The notes beneath the pieces were generated by a model that was given only the letters and a program-made list of their open reading frames with translations, was not told the DNA's origin and searched no databases. A stretch of DNA of 64,000 bases from Oceanospirillaceae bacterium (lineage in GTDB: Bacteria > Pseudomonadota > Gammaproteobacteria > Pseudomonadales > Balneatricaceae). The first letter of the stretch is position 1; the number at the start of each line of letters is the position of its first letter. Shown piece after piece: positions 9,449 to 18,367 of this stretch. The stretch lies in assembly GCA_013215375.1 (NCBI GenBank), contig JABSRB010000017.1, forward strand, positions 1 through 64,000, read 5' to 3'. The position numbers were made by a program, and so were the translations under genes.

Positions 9449-11242
9449 ATGGCATTTAATAAATATTACCTCGATGAACTCTCCTATTTACGTGAAATGG
9501 GCAGTTTGTTTTCGCAGCAAAATCCAGGGCTCTCTCGCTATTTATCGGAAGAGGGCCAAGACCCGGATGTAGAGCGACTATTTGAAGGCTTTGCATTTTT
9601 AACCGGTCGATTGCGCCAAAAATTAGATGATGAGTTACCAGAAGTCACTCACTCCTTAATCAATTTACTGTGGCCGCACTACTTGCGACCTATTCCCTCC
9701 ATGAGTATTTTAGAATTTTACCCCATTGCTAATGCCCTCACTGATGGGCAGACAATTAAGCAGGGCGCTACAATACAGTCGGTAGAAGTGGAGGGCACTA
9801 ACTGCCAATTTCGTACTTGCTACGATGTCGATGTCTATCCCATGGAAATCAATGACGTATCATTGGAGAACCAGAGCGATGGTTCGATGTTGGAAATCGA
9901 TTTTGACATAGACGGGGTAGCAGATACTGCCACTTGGGGGCTGGATGAAATAATGCTCTACTTGCACGGCGACAGAGAGGGCTTTATGGGGCAGGCGCTC
10001 TATTTGTGGCTGTTCAGATACCTCGACAAAATTGAATTAAAAGTAAAGATCAAAGGGCAGAGCAAGCCCACGCGTCATCGCTTATCACTAGATTGTTTAC
10101 AGCCTGAGGGCTTTAGTGAAGAGCAAGAGTTAATACCGTACGGCAATCGATCTTTTCGCGGTTACCGTTATTTACAGGAGTATTTTTCACTGCCAGAAAA
10201 GTTTCTGTTTATTAAAATTAGTAAATTAAAGCAGTATTTGGCGCAGCCTAAAGTTGAAGGCTTTACTTTATGTTTACATTTTGAACAGCGTTTTGATGCG
10301 CAAATGCGCATTCGCAAAGAACATATAAGGCTTAACTGCACGCCCATAGTGAATTTGTTTGAAGCCGATTGCGACCCTATCAGCATCGTGCCTGAGCGCA
10401 TGGATTATCCGCTGAGACCCACCTATAAAAACCAACAACATATTGAGTTATACAGCGTTGATTCGCTGTTTGGCAAGCAGCGTGGGCGCAGTGAATCGAT
10501 CAAGTACCCAGCCTACGAAAGCTTTGACCATGTAGATGAGTTAAATGCACTGGGCAAAAAAAACGTCTTTTATAAGCTGCGCAGAAGTCTATCCACTTTG
10601 CAGTCAGGTTTAGATACTTCTATCAGCTTTGTTGAAGCCGGTGGTAGGACATCGGTGCCTAATTCAGAGACGATCTCTATTGAATTAACTTGTACCAACC
10701 GGCGTTTACCAGAAACACTACGCGCCGGAGATGTGACTTACCCCACCGCAAACTCGCCAGAATTTGTGACTTTTAAGAATATTACCCGTGTTACGCAATC
10801 GATTCCGCCGCCGTTAAATGAGGGACTGCACTGGATGCTGATTTCTCAAATGGCGCTGCACTACCGCTCTATGTCAAAAGTAGAGTCGATCAGAGTGCTG
10901 CTCAAAAGTTATGACTTTAGGGCATTTCACGATCGCCAAGCTGAGCGGACCAACAAACTGTTATTAGACTCTATTCACTCTGTTAAAACAGAGGCAGTGG
11001 ATAGAATGCACATGGGTACGCCAGTGCGAGGTCTTAAAACTACCTTGGAGCTGTGGGAGAGTAAATACGGCGCTAAAGGGCTTAAGGGCGAGAGCGGCAT
11101 GTTCGTTTTTGCCTCAGTGCTGAATGGTTTTTTTGCCCAATATGCGAACGTTAATGCTTTTCATGAGTTGGAAGTAAAGGGCTTGGAAAACGGCGAGACC
11201 TATAAGTGGGTGGCACAGCCAGGCCAGCAGCATTTACTCTGA
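9449..11242 (+). CDS. tssF: T6SS baseplate protein TssF (VasA/ImpG)
   Basis: 597 aa, family length. It begins with YYLDELSYLREMGSLFSQQNPGLSRYLSEEG and contains DPDVERLFEGFAFLTGRLRQKLDDELPEVTHSLINLLWPHYLRPIPSM, the hallmark TssF N-terminus. It forms the baseplate wedge together with TssG and TssE. It directly follows tssE and is followed after 14 bp by the preferred start of tssG. Confidence 0.97.
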   Translation: MAFNKYYLDELSYLREMGSLFSQQNPGLSRYLSEEGQDPDVERLFEGFAFLTGRLRQKLDDELPEVTHSLINLLWPHYLRPIPSMSILEFYPIANALTDGQTIKQGATIQSVEVEGTNCQFRTCYDVDVYPMEINDVSLENQSDGSMLEIDFDIDGVADTATWGLDEIMLYLHGDREGFMGQALYLWLFRYLDKIELKVKIKGQSKPTRHRLSLDCLQPEGFSEEQELIPYGNRSFRGYRYLQEYFSLPEKFLFIKISKLKQYLAQPKVEGFTLCLHFEQRFDAQMRIRKEHIRLNCTPIVNLFEADCDPISIVPERMDYPLRPTYKNQQHIELYSVDSLFGKQRGRSESIKYPAYESFDHVDELNALGKKNVFYKLRRSLSTLQSGLDTSISFVEAGGRTSVPNSETISIELTCTNRRLPETLRAGDVTYPTANSPEFVTFKNITRVTQSIPPPLNEGLHWMLISQMALHYRSMSKVESIRVLLKSYDFRAFHDRQAERTNKLLLDSIHSVKTEAVDRMHMGTPVRGLKTTLELWESKYGAKGLKGESGMFVFASVLNGFFAQYANVNAFHELEVKGLENGETYKWVAQPGQQHLL

Positions 11243-11256
11243 GTAGAGGAAACACC

Positions 11257-12528
11257 GTGGAAGAGAGCAAAGAGGCAGATGCTTTAAAATTAAGCCAAGC
11301 ACTGTTCAAGGATGGGAAAAATTTCGATTTTTATCACGCTGTCACTTTAATGGAGCGCTTCCACACTGGTGCTAAAGTGGGAGAACAGGGCCCTGTGAAA
11401 GATGAAGCACTTTGTTTTCGCGGTCATCCGAGCATGGCTTTCCCTGCGGGTGATTTAGCCAGAATAGGCAGCAATAGACTGGGCCAATATGAGATAGAAA
11501 CTAACTTTATTGGCTTGTATGGCCCCAGTTCGCCGATGCCTGCTTACATTACTGAAGCGGTGATTAAAGAGCAGTGTCAAATTGAAAAAGAGGATTCTCT
11601 GGAGTTTTTTATGTCCACCGAGTCCGAAGTGCGCTCGCTTCGCGATGGACGTTTAAATATACACAACCAGCAAGAATACGCTAAAAAAATTAGAAAGCGG
11701 ATTAAAGAAGGCGAAGTTAAGCGTCGTTATCTAGAAGATATTGAACTGGATAAATTGCGTCAGGGTATTCCTCTAGAAAAAATATTAAAGAAGACCGAGT
11801 TTATAGCGTTTCGCAAAGCTGAATTGGTGCTCAGTGCCTCTGAGCGCGCCACGGCAAGGCAGCGAGATTTTTTTGATATTTTTAATCATCGCCTAACCTC
11901 TTTGCTGTATCGCAGTTGGCGCAAATATCGACCGCAACTACAGTACCAGGCGGGGGCGAAAGATGAATTCTCACTGTGGTTATATTCGCTTATGGGTGCG
12001 CCGGGAGCGGCAGAACAGAAAAGTTCAGCGCTGAATTGGCCTAAATTATTAGGTTATATCGGCATGATCTCCATGCGCTCACGCTCGGTGAATGTGATCA
12101 GTACGGTAGTGTCTGGCTACTTTGATGCAGTGGACGTCCGTGTTGAACAGTACGTAGAGCGCTGGGTGAATATAGTGCCAGAGCAGCAGTGCCGCTTGGG
12201 CGATAAAAATTCACAGTTAGGGCGCACCATTAATCTGGGTTCTAAAGTGCGCGATCGCAGTGGAAAATTCCGGCTGGTGATTGGCCCGCTAGATTTTAGT
12301 CAATTTAGTGCCTTTCTCCCGCAGCAAGCTAATCACGCCGCGCTACTGGAGTTAATACAGTTTTTGATGCCTGATCATTTGTGTTTCGACATTGAATTAA
12401 TATTAAAAAGCAGCGAAGTGCCCAGCTTTAAATTAGGAGAGCCCCCGTCCACCATGCTGGGATGGTCTGGCTGGATCGGCAATGCTGAAGGTAAAGATCA
12501 AAGGGTGCTGTTGAACGGATTAGATTAA
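11257..12528 (+). CDS. tssG: T6SS baseplate protein TssG (VasB/ImpH)
   Basis: 423 aa from the GTG at 11257 (VEESKEADALKLSQALF), chosen because GAGGA lies at the right distance and a start at 11206 would overlap tssF. TssG motifs include FYHAVTLMERF, FRGHPSMAFPAGD, NFIGLYGPSSPMPAYITE, DIFNHRLTSLLYRSWRKYRP and LGWSGWIG at the C-terminus. The segment around residues 135-185 is a Lys/Arg-rich insertion relative to compact homologues. It is the partner of TssF in the wedge. Confidence 0.95.
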   Translation: MEESKEADALKLSQALFKDGKNFDFYHAVTLMERFHTGAKVGEQGPVKDEALCFRGHPSMAFPAGDLARIGSNRLGQYEIETNFIGLYGPSSPMPAYITEAVIKEQCQIEKEDSLEFFMSTESEVRSLRDGRLNIHNQQEYAKKIRKRIKEGEVKRRYLEDIELDKLRQGIPLEKILKKTEFIAFRKAELVLSASERATARQRDFFDIFNHRLTSLLYRSWRKYRPQLQYQAGAKDEFSLWLYSLMGAPGAAEQKSSALNWPKLLGYIGMISMRSRSVNVISTVVSGYFDAVDVRVEQYVERWVNIVPEQQCRLGDKNSQLGRTINLGSKVRDRSGKFRLVIGPLDFSQFSAFLPQQANHAALLELIQFLMPDHLCFDIELILKSSEVPSFKLGEPPSTMLGWSGWIGNAEGKDQRVLLNGLD

Positions 12529-12610
12529 ATAAGAGCTCTGCAAGGCTGGTCAGCTGTGCTGAACTCTCACAAAATACATTTAAATAGAGATAGGTAAAAA
12601 GGAATTAGCT

Positions 12611-15313
12611 ATGGACAAAATTACGTTAAAATCATTAGTCGGGCGCTTAAATACAACTTGTACCCGGGCTCTAGAAGGTGCAGCTGGGCTATGTGTGGCT
12701 AATGGAAGTTACGAAATTAATGTCGTACATTTACTATTAAAATTATTAGAAGAAGAGTCTGATTTACCGCAAATTCTAGTGCATCACCAGGTGAGCCTGC
12801 TGCATTTTTCAAAGGCATTGCAGGCAGAGGCAGAGGCTGACAACAAAGGAAACACTGGCAAGCCAGTATTTTCTAAAACCTTAATAGGCACCCTGGAAGA
12901 CGCTTGGTTAATCGCCTCTTTAGAGCAGAAGTTTGCAGAAGTACGCTCAGGTTCAATCGTATTGGCTATTTTAGCTAACCAGCGTCGCCACGGTATGGCC
13001 GACTATGTCGATGAGCTAAGTGGCATTGGCTACGATGAACTATTAAAAAATTATCATCAGGCAGCCGAGGGCTCAAAAGAGGCGACCAGTGCCCTTGCCA
13101 GTCAATCAGGGGATGGTGCACCCGCAGAAGTAGATATGGGCCCGCTGGAAAAATATTGTACTAACTTCACAGCCCGTGCCCGTGAGGGACACATCGATCC
13201 GGTATTTTGTCGTGATGACGAAATTCGTCAGATGATTGATATTTTGGGGCGTCGCAGAAAAAACAATCCTATCGCTATCGGTGAAGCGGGCGTTGGTAAA
13301 ACCGCAGTAGTAGAAGGCTTGGCCCTTAAAATAGCTCAGGGGGATGTGCCTAATGTATTGAAAGATGTTGAGCTTTACTCACTAGATATGGGTTTGCTAC
13401 AAGCCGGTGCAAGTGTCAAAGGCGAGTTTGAAAATCGCTTAAATGGCGTTATTTCAGCGGTAAAATCTTCTGTTAAACCCATTATTATGTTTATCGATGA
13501 AGCGCATACCTTAATCGGCGCAGGTGGTGCAGCAGGGGGCGGAGATGCTGCCAATTTGTTGAAGCCGGCACTGGCTCGTGGAGAGTTACGCACCATTGCT
13601 GCGACTACTTGGTCAGAATATAAAAAGTATTTTGAAAAAGACCCAGCATTAGCCAGACGTTTCCAAGTGGTAAAACTGGAGGAGCCAACCCCAGAGCAAG
13701 CTGTCACTATTATCCGTGGTTTAAGAAGCACCTACGAGCTAGCACACGGTGTTTATGTGCGTGATGATGCCGTTGAGGCTGCAGCTAAAATGTCGGCGCG
13801 TTACATCTCGGGACGTCAACTACCGGATAAAGCGGTGGATGTATTAGATACCGCCGCTGCTCGAGTTAAAATTAGTATCAGCTCCAAGCCTGATCTAATT
13901 GATAACAAAGAGCGAATGATTAAAACGTTAGAGCGAGAGTGCGAGGCGTTAGCCAGAGATATTGATAACGATGTCTTAAAAGATGAAGGGCAAATAGCAC
14001 TGTTAGAAGCTCAGATTAGCGATATCCATGCTGAGTTAGTAACGCTGAATGAGCGCTGGCACACAGAGAGTGATTTGGTTAATCGTATTATCGATATGCG
14101 TCGCGCCATGGCTGAACTAAAGGCCAATAACGCGTCGCTAAAACTGCCTGTGAGCAGCGAAGCGGATCAACAAGCAGCAGTAGAGCTTGACGGTGATACA
14201 ACAGAGCAACCGGTATTCACTGAGCAGGAGTTGCGCGAGGCGATTAAAGCGGATGTGGCAGACTTGAGTGAATTGCAAGGTGGCGAGCCGCTTATTCACT
14301 ATGAGGTATCTCCGGATGTAGTCGGGCGTGTTATCGCCGATTGGACCGGTATTCCATTAGGAAAAATGGTACGTGATGAAGCTAAGTCAGTGCTGACATT
14401 TGGCAACTCATTGCGCGAGCGCATCAAAGGGCAAAATGCCGCAGTAGAGGCTTTAGACCGCGGTATGCGCGCTGCCAAAGCTGGGGTTAATAATCCTGAG
14501 ACTCCGCTGGGTGTATTTCTGTTTGTCGGCCCCAGTGGCGTCGGTAAAACCGAGACGGCATTAGGTGTAGCGGACTTGTTATTTGGCGGTGAGCGTTTTT
14601 TAACGACCGTTAATATGTCTGAGTTTCAAGAGAAGCACTCAGTATCGCGTTTAGTCGGGTCACCTCCAGGTTATGTCGGCTATGGAGAGGGTGGTTTATT
14701 GACCGAAGCGGTACGTCAAAAGCCCTACTCGTTAGTCTTGTTAGATGAAGTAGAAAAAGCAGATCCTGAAGTGCTCAACCTATTTTATCAAGTGTTTGAT
14801 AAAGGCATGTTGTCTGATGGTGAAGGGCAGTTAGTTGACTTTAAAAACACCGTGGTTTGTCTAACCTCGAACTTGGCCTCAGAAATCATCACTGATATGT
14901 GCACCAGAGGTGGCGAAATGCCCACCACTGAAGAGTTAGTCAAAGCGATACGACCCACCTTGAGCGCGCATTTTAAGCCCGCGTTATTGGCGAGAATGCA
15001 AATAGTGCCTTTCTTTCCTATATCTGCGGATGTGATGGGCGACATTGTTAAAATTAAAATGTCTAAAATTGTGCGCCGTCTCGCTGAAAGCCAAAAGCTG
15101 GTGATGGAATATGACGATGCCGTGATCGAGCTAATCGCCTCACGTTGTAAAGAAGTTGAGACGGGTGCCAGAAATATCGACCATATCTTAAATGGCAACT
15201 TGCTACCGATGATCGCCACCCAAGTACTGGAAAAAATGGGCGAGGAAAGCGACTATAAAAATTTATTATTGACGCTAGATGATGATAAAAACTTTAGCTT
15301 AGTTTTTTCATAA
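12611..15313 (+). CDS. tssH: T6SS AAA+ ATPase TssH (ClpV)
   Basis: 900 aa, a ClpB-type two-ring ATPase. An N-terminal Clp repeat domain precedes AAA-1 with Walker A GEAGVGKT (residues 224-231) and Walker [15 protein letters not shown] middle coiled region comes next, then AAA-2 with Walker A GPSGVGKT (640-647) and the pore/substrate motif GYVGYGEGG. The short N-terminus and the linkage to tss genes identify ClpV rather than ClpB. It extracts and recycles contracted TssB/TssC sheath in the cytoplasm. AAGGAATTAGCT precedes the ATG. The activator gene follows after 9 bp. Confidence 0.96.
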   Translation: MDKITLKSLVGRLNTTCTRALEGAAGLCVANGSYEINVVHLLLKLLEEESDLPQILVHHQVSLLHFSKALQAEAEADNKGNTGKPVFSKTLIGTLEDAWLIASLEQKFAEVRSGSIVLAILANQRRHGMADYVDELSGIGYDELLKNYHQAAEGSKEATSALASQSGDGAPAEVDMGPLEKYCTNFTARAREGHIDPVFCRDDEIRQMIDILGRRRKNNPIAIGEAGVGKTAVVEGLALKIAQGDVPNVLKDVELYSLDMGLLQAGASVKGEFENRLNGVISAVKSSVKPIIMFIDEAHTLIGAGGAAGGGDAANLLKPALARGELRTIAATTWSEYKKYFEKDPALARRFQVVKLEEPTPEQAVTIIRGLRSTYELAHGVYVRDDAVEAAAKMSARYISGRQLPDKAVDVLDTAAARVKISISSKPDLIDNKERMIKTLERECEALARDIDNDVLKDEGQIALLEAQISDIHAELVTLNERWHTESDLVNRIIDMRRAMAELKANNASLKLPVSSEADQQAAVELDGDTTEQPVFTEQELREAIKADVADLSELQGGEPLIHYEVSPDVVGRVIADWTGIPLGKMVRDEAKSVLTFGNSLRERIKGQNAAVEALDRGMRAAKAGVNNPETPLGVFLFVGPSGVGKTETALGVADLLFGGERFLTTVNMSEFQEKHSVSRLVGSPPGYVGYGEGGLLTEAVRQKPYSLVLLDEVEKADPEVLNLFYQVFDKGMLSDGEGQLVDFKNTVVCLTSNLASEIITDMCTRGGEMPTTEELVKAIRPTLSAHFKPALLARMQIVPFFPISADVMGDIVKIKMSKIVRRLAESQKLVMEYDDAVIELIASRCKEVETGARNIDHILNGNLLPMIATQVLEKMGEESDYKNLLLTLDDDKNFSLVFS

Positions 15314-15322
15314 GGATCTGAA

Positions 15323-16972
15323 ATGGAATATTTAGTCCATGACTCTTTGCAGGCCCTAGAAGAGCTAATCGCTATTAATTTATCGATACATCGTGAGCAA
15401 GACCAGCATCGTCTACTCGATAAAATACTCTCCGCAGCGCGTAAAATTACCGCCGCGGAGGCCGGTTGTGTGCAAATATTAGATAGAACAAAACGCTATT
15501 TAGTACCAGAGATACTGCAGGGGCCTACGCTTGAAGGTGGCAACAACGCTTTTAAAACCATAGATTTGAAAGCGGATCGGCGGGGTAAGCAAGTGGATGT
15601 AGGCGCTTATGCGATGTTTTCTGGGCAAGTGGTTAATATTGCCAATGCCTACAAATATAGCGGTTTTGACTTTGAGCAGCTCTACAGCAATGATCTAAAA
15701 CACAACTACAAAACTATTTCGATATTAGTCATCCCACTTACCGATTTTCAAGGGGTGAGTATTGGCGTATTACAGCTATTTAATCGCCGCGTAGATGATG
15801 ATAGTGAACCGGAAGAGTTTCCCGCCAACATGGAAAGCTTAGTGAAAGCTTTTTCGGCACAGGCGGCAGTGGTGATCTCTAACACCCGCTTATTGGAAGA
15901 AAACAGACAGCTGATAGAGCAGCTAGATCAGGCCAATCAAATCCTTGAAATAGAAAACAAATCATTGCGTGACTCCATCGACCGCAGAATTAAAGCCGAT
16001 GAAATTATCGGTGATTCACCTGCTTTGCAGCAAGTGTTTGCGCTGATGGAAAAAGTAGTCTCCTCCAAGGCGACGGTTTTTATTACCGGCGAAACAGGTA
16101 CCGGTAAAGAACTCATCGCCGCCTGCTTGCACCGCAATAGCCCTTGCAGCAGCGGTCAGTTTATCGCGCAAAATTGCGCGGCACTGCCAGAAGAATTGCT
16201 GGAAAGCGAATTATTTGGTTATCACAAAGGAGCGTTCACCGGTGCGGTGACTAACAAAAAAGGCTTGATAGAATGCGCGGATAAAGGCACTTTATTCCTC
16301 GATGAAATTGGCGATATGCCAATGAAACTACAGGCAAAAGTGTTACGTGTATTGCAAGAGAGCGAAGTGCGTCCGCTGGGATCTACCCAAAGTGTGAAAG
16401 TGGATGTACGCATCGTCGCGGCCACCCATCAAGATCTACCAAAGTTGATTAAAGAGGGTAAATTTAGAGAAGACCTCTATTACCGATTGAATGTCTTCCC
16501 TATTCATTTACCGCCACTGCGCGAGAGACGCCAAGATCTACCCGCGTTAATCAATCACTTCTTACAAGAGTTCTCCGAAACCTACAAAAAGGACATAAAA
16601 GGTATAAAGCCTATCGTGATGGACTTACTACAGGCATACGCACTGCCGGGTAATATTCGCGAGCTACGCAATATTATAGAGCGTGCAGTACTGTTGGCTG
16701 ATGAACAGGGGATCATTGATGTACATCACTTGCCTGCTGAGATAAACGAGTTACAGAAAATAACCTTACTCGAACAAAATATCAGTGATGCCACTGGCGG
16801 TCTTAAGGAAATAATGCATCAACTAGAAGCGCGAGTCATTGCCCAGCAACTAGAAAAACACCAGGGAAATCAAACCACCACAGCGGCTACCCTTGGTGTA
16901 TCACGACGCTCCTTGGTAGAAAAGTTGAGTCGCTACCAGCTACGAAATATGGACCAGTTGTCAATGAATTAA
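15323..16972 (+). CDS. Sigma-54-dependent enhancer-binding activator (VasH-like)
   Basis: 549 aa. A GAF-type sensor domain lies at about residues 20-190, a short coiled coil near 195-220, then a sigma-54 AAA+ domain with Walker A GETGTGKE (256-263) and the sigma-54 contact loop GAFTGA (303-308). A Fis-type HTH is at the C-terminus (GNQTTTAATLGVSRRSLVEKL). The architecture and position at the end of a tss operon match VasH of Vibrio, which activates hcp/vgrG satellite operons. All ATPase motifs are intact. A GG-N10-GC sigma-54 promoter lies 59 bp after its stop, so the downstream operon is its likely target. Confidence 0.92.
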   Translation: MEYLVHDSLQALEELIAINLSIHREQDQHRLLDKILSAARKITAAEAGCVQILDRTKRYLVPEILQGPTLEGGNNAFKTIDLKADRRGKQVDVGAYAMFSGQVVNIANAYKYSGFDFEQLYSNDLKHNYKTISILVIPLTDFQGVSIGVLQLFNRRVDDDSEPEEFPANMESLVKAFSAQAAVVISNTRLLEENRQLIEQLDQANQILEIENKSLRDSIDRRIKADEIIGDSPALQQVFALMEKVVSSKATVFITGETGTGKELIAACLHRNSPCSSGQFIAQNCAALPEELLESELFGYHKGAFTGAVTNKKGLIECADKGTLFLDEIGDMPMKLQAKVLRVLQESEVRPLGSTQSVKVDVRIVAATHQDLPKLIKEGKFREDLYYRLNVFPIHLPPLRERRQDLPALINHFLQEFSETYKKDIKGIKPIVMDLLQAYALPGNIRELRNIIERAVLLADEQGIIDVHHLPAEINELQKITLLEQNISDATGGLKEIMHQLEARVIAQQLEKHQGNQTTTAATLGVSRRSLVEKLSRYQLRNMDQLSMN

Positions 16973-17030
16973 AGACACACAAGTAATAAAAAAACACGGA
17001 TGAATTCTATTTCGTATAAATAACAAGCAG

Positions 17031-17046
17031 TGGCATAAAATTTGCT
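17031..17046 (+). promoter_or_regulatory. Sigma-54 (-24/-12) promoter
   Basis: TGGCATAAAATTTGCT: GG and GC are separated by exactly 10 bases, matching the consensus TGGCAYR-N4-TTGCW. It is 62 bp before the ATG at 17109 and directly follows the gene for a sigma-54 activator. ATGAATTC (17000-17007) and GAATTCAT (17076-17083) form an inverted pair around it; any role of these as activator sites is speculative. Confidence 0.8.
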
Positions 17047-17108
17047 TTAACTCTACTCAGCAAAAAATAGAGACGGAATTCATATTTTGATTATAGGGAA
17101 TAACGGTT

Positions 17109-17444
17109 ATGGCGTTTATTAACGCTAACACAAAACAGCATTTTTTAAAGACCTTAGTTATCCATGAAAAATGCCCTGCAGCTAGCATGAGGGTTAAGGA
17201 AACTCTGTCATCATTCTACTCATTCCAGATTGATTCAGGGCGCCCAGCGGACAAGATCATCTGTGTAGCACCAGATAAAGCCAGAGTCAGCACTGAGTAT
17301 GTAACTGCTCAGTTTGAGCATAAAAATGCTCGATCAAAAATATTGGAAATTGATCTAGCTCGGTTAAACCTAGATTCAACTGCCGAATTTAGGTTAAACA
17401 AGCAGCAGTGTGCGAATGATACAGCCAGAGGTAGTGCATGTTAG
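17109..17444 (+). CDS. Unknown 111-aa protein, first gene of the sigma-54 operon
   Basis: 111 aa with no family recognised. The N-terminus (MAFINANTKQHFLKTLVIHE) has no signal peptide and there is no membrane segment. It contains four cysteines, two of them in the C-terminal 15 residues. It is not Hcp: the length and opening sequence do not match. AGGGAATAACGG precedes the ATG. Its stop overlaps the start of the DUF4123 gene (ATGTTAG), so the two are translationally coupled. By position it may be a small cargo or adaptor protein of the T6SS; this is inference. Confidence 0.7.
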   Translation: MAFINANTKQHFLKTLVIHEKCPAASMRVKETLSSFYSFQIDSGRPADKIICVAPDKARVSTEYVTAQFEHKNARSKILEIDLARLNLDSTAEFRLNKQQCANDTARGSAC

Positions 17445-17935
17445 AAAATATAGAGTTCGACGAAATTCAATCCGCGTTATTTAAAGACCGAGAACTGAAT
17501 ACCTACGCTGTTATCGATGGCGCAGCAGTCAAAGTGTTGCGCTTCAAGCTTTGGGAGCTACAACCAGAACACTGCTGCCTCTGGGCAGGCAAGCTTGCCC
17601 CAGACATGGAAGAAGTCGCCCCTTACTTAGTAAAGCTAGAAAGAGATAGTGAGTTCACTCATTGGCTGATTAAAAGCGGCTGGGGCAATAACTGGAATAT
17701 ATTTGTTAATAGCGCCAATGATCTTAAAGGTGTAAGAAAACATTTGAGGAAGTTCTTGATGGTTGAAGGGCCTGATGGTGAATCACAGCTGTTTAGGTTT
17801 TATGATCCACGGGTCTTAGCTGACTTTTTGAAAGTTATTGAGCCAACTCAGGCAAAAGAATTTTATCAAACTGATATGGCTTTTTTTATAAATATTAGTA
17901 ACACCACCAAATTGAAAGTTTATCAATCGATTTAA
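17438..17935 (+). CDS. DUF4123 T6SS effector chaperone (Tap/TEC-like)
   Basis: 165 aa. It matches the DUF4123 pattern: an N-terminal YAVIDGAA segment, then WAGKLAPDMEEVAPYLVKLERDSEFTHWLI, SGWGNNWNIF, and the RKFLMVEGPDGESQLFRFYDPRVLADFL block. DUF4123 proteins load effectors onto VgrG/PAAR tips and are normally encoded beside their cargo. That makes the genes at 18005-20884 the first candidates for its client. It overlaps the 111-aa gene by 7 bp. Confidence 0.88.
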   Translation: MLENIEFDEIQSALFKDRELNTYAVIDGAAVKVLRFKLWELQPEHCCLWAGKLAPDMEEVAPYLVKLERDSEFTHWLIKSGWGNNWNIFVNSANDLKGVRKHLRKFLMVEGPDGESQLFRFYDPRVLADFLKVIEPTQAKEFYQTDMAFFINISNTTKLKVYQSI

Positions 17936-18004
17936 AGAATAAAATTAGTAACTGTATATAGGTTCTTATCAGAAGGGCATGAATTGTAAATACGGAAGAT
18001 AATA

Positions 18005-18352
18005 ATGTTAAAAATAAGCCAAGATCAAGCAGAATATATGAAGAAGAACATGAAGGATAGATTTAAATATAAATTGATAAACCATATTAAAAAAGAATTA
18101 GTATTTGATGGTTGCAAAGAAGACAATATTGATATATTAGTACCTGACTTGATTGAAGATATAAAAAGTCATGGAGTGCTAGTTGAACTTGATATTGCTA
18201 ATTATGTTCAAGTTATAATTAACCATTTTGTAGAATATAAAACAGATTGTGTGCCTAGTTGGGTCGAAAATATTTTATCAAATGAATCAATAGTTGGTGG
18301 CGTTAAAGTATTTCAGATATTAACGAAGTTTGAAAAATTAAAATCATTATAA
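18005..18352 (+). CDS. Unknown 115-aa protein in the T6SS cargo operon
   Basis: 115 aa, Lys-rich and predicted mostly helical, without signal peptide or membrane segment. No family recognised. The gene is markedly AT-rich compared with the tss genes. It sits between the DUF4123 chaperone gene and the 553-aa candidate effector, whose ATG follows after 15 bp with an AAGGAG ribosome site. A helper or adaptor role for the neighbouring large protein is possible but unsupported by motif. Confidence 0.7.
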   Translation: MLKISQDQAEYMKKNMKDRFKYKLINHIKKELVFDGCKEDNIDILVPDLIEDIKSHGVLVELDIANYVQVIINHFVEYKTDCVPSWVENILSNESIVGGVKVFQILTKFEKLKSL

Positions 18353-18367
18353 TATAAGGAGTTTAGA

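Noticed and set aside
17109-17444. hcp gene
   Set aside because: Length, opening residues and pattern do not match Hcp.
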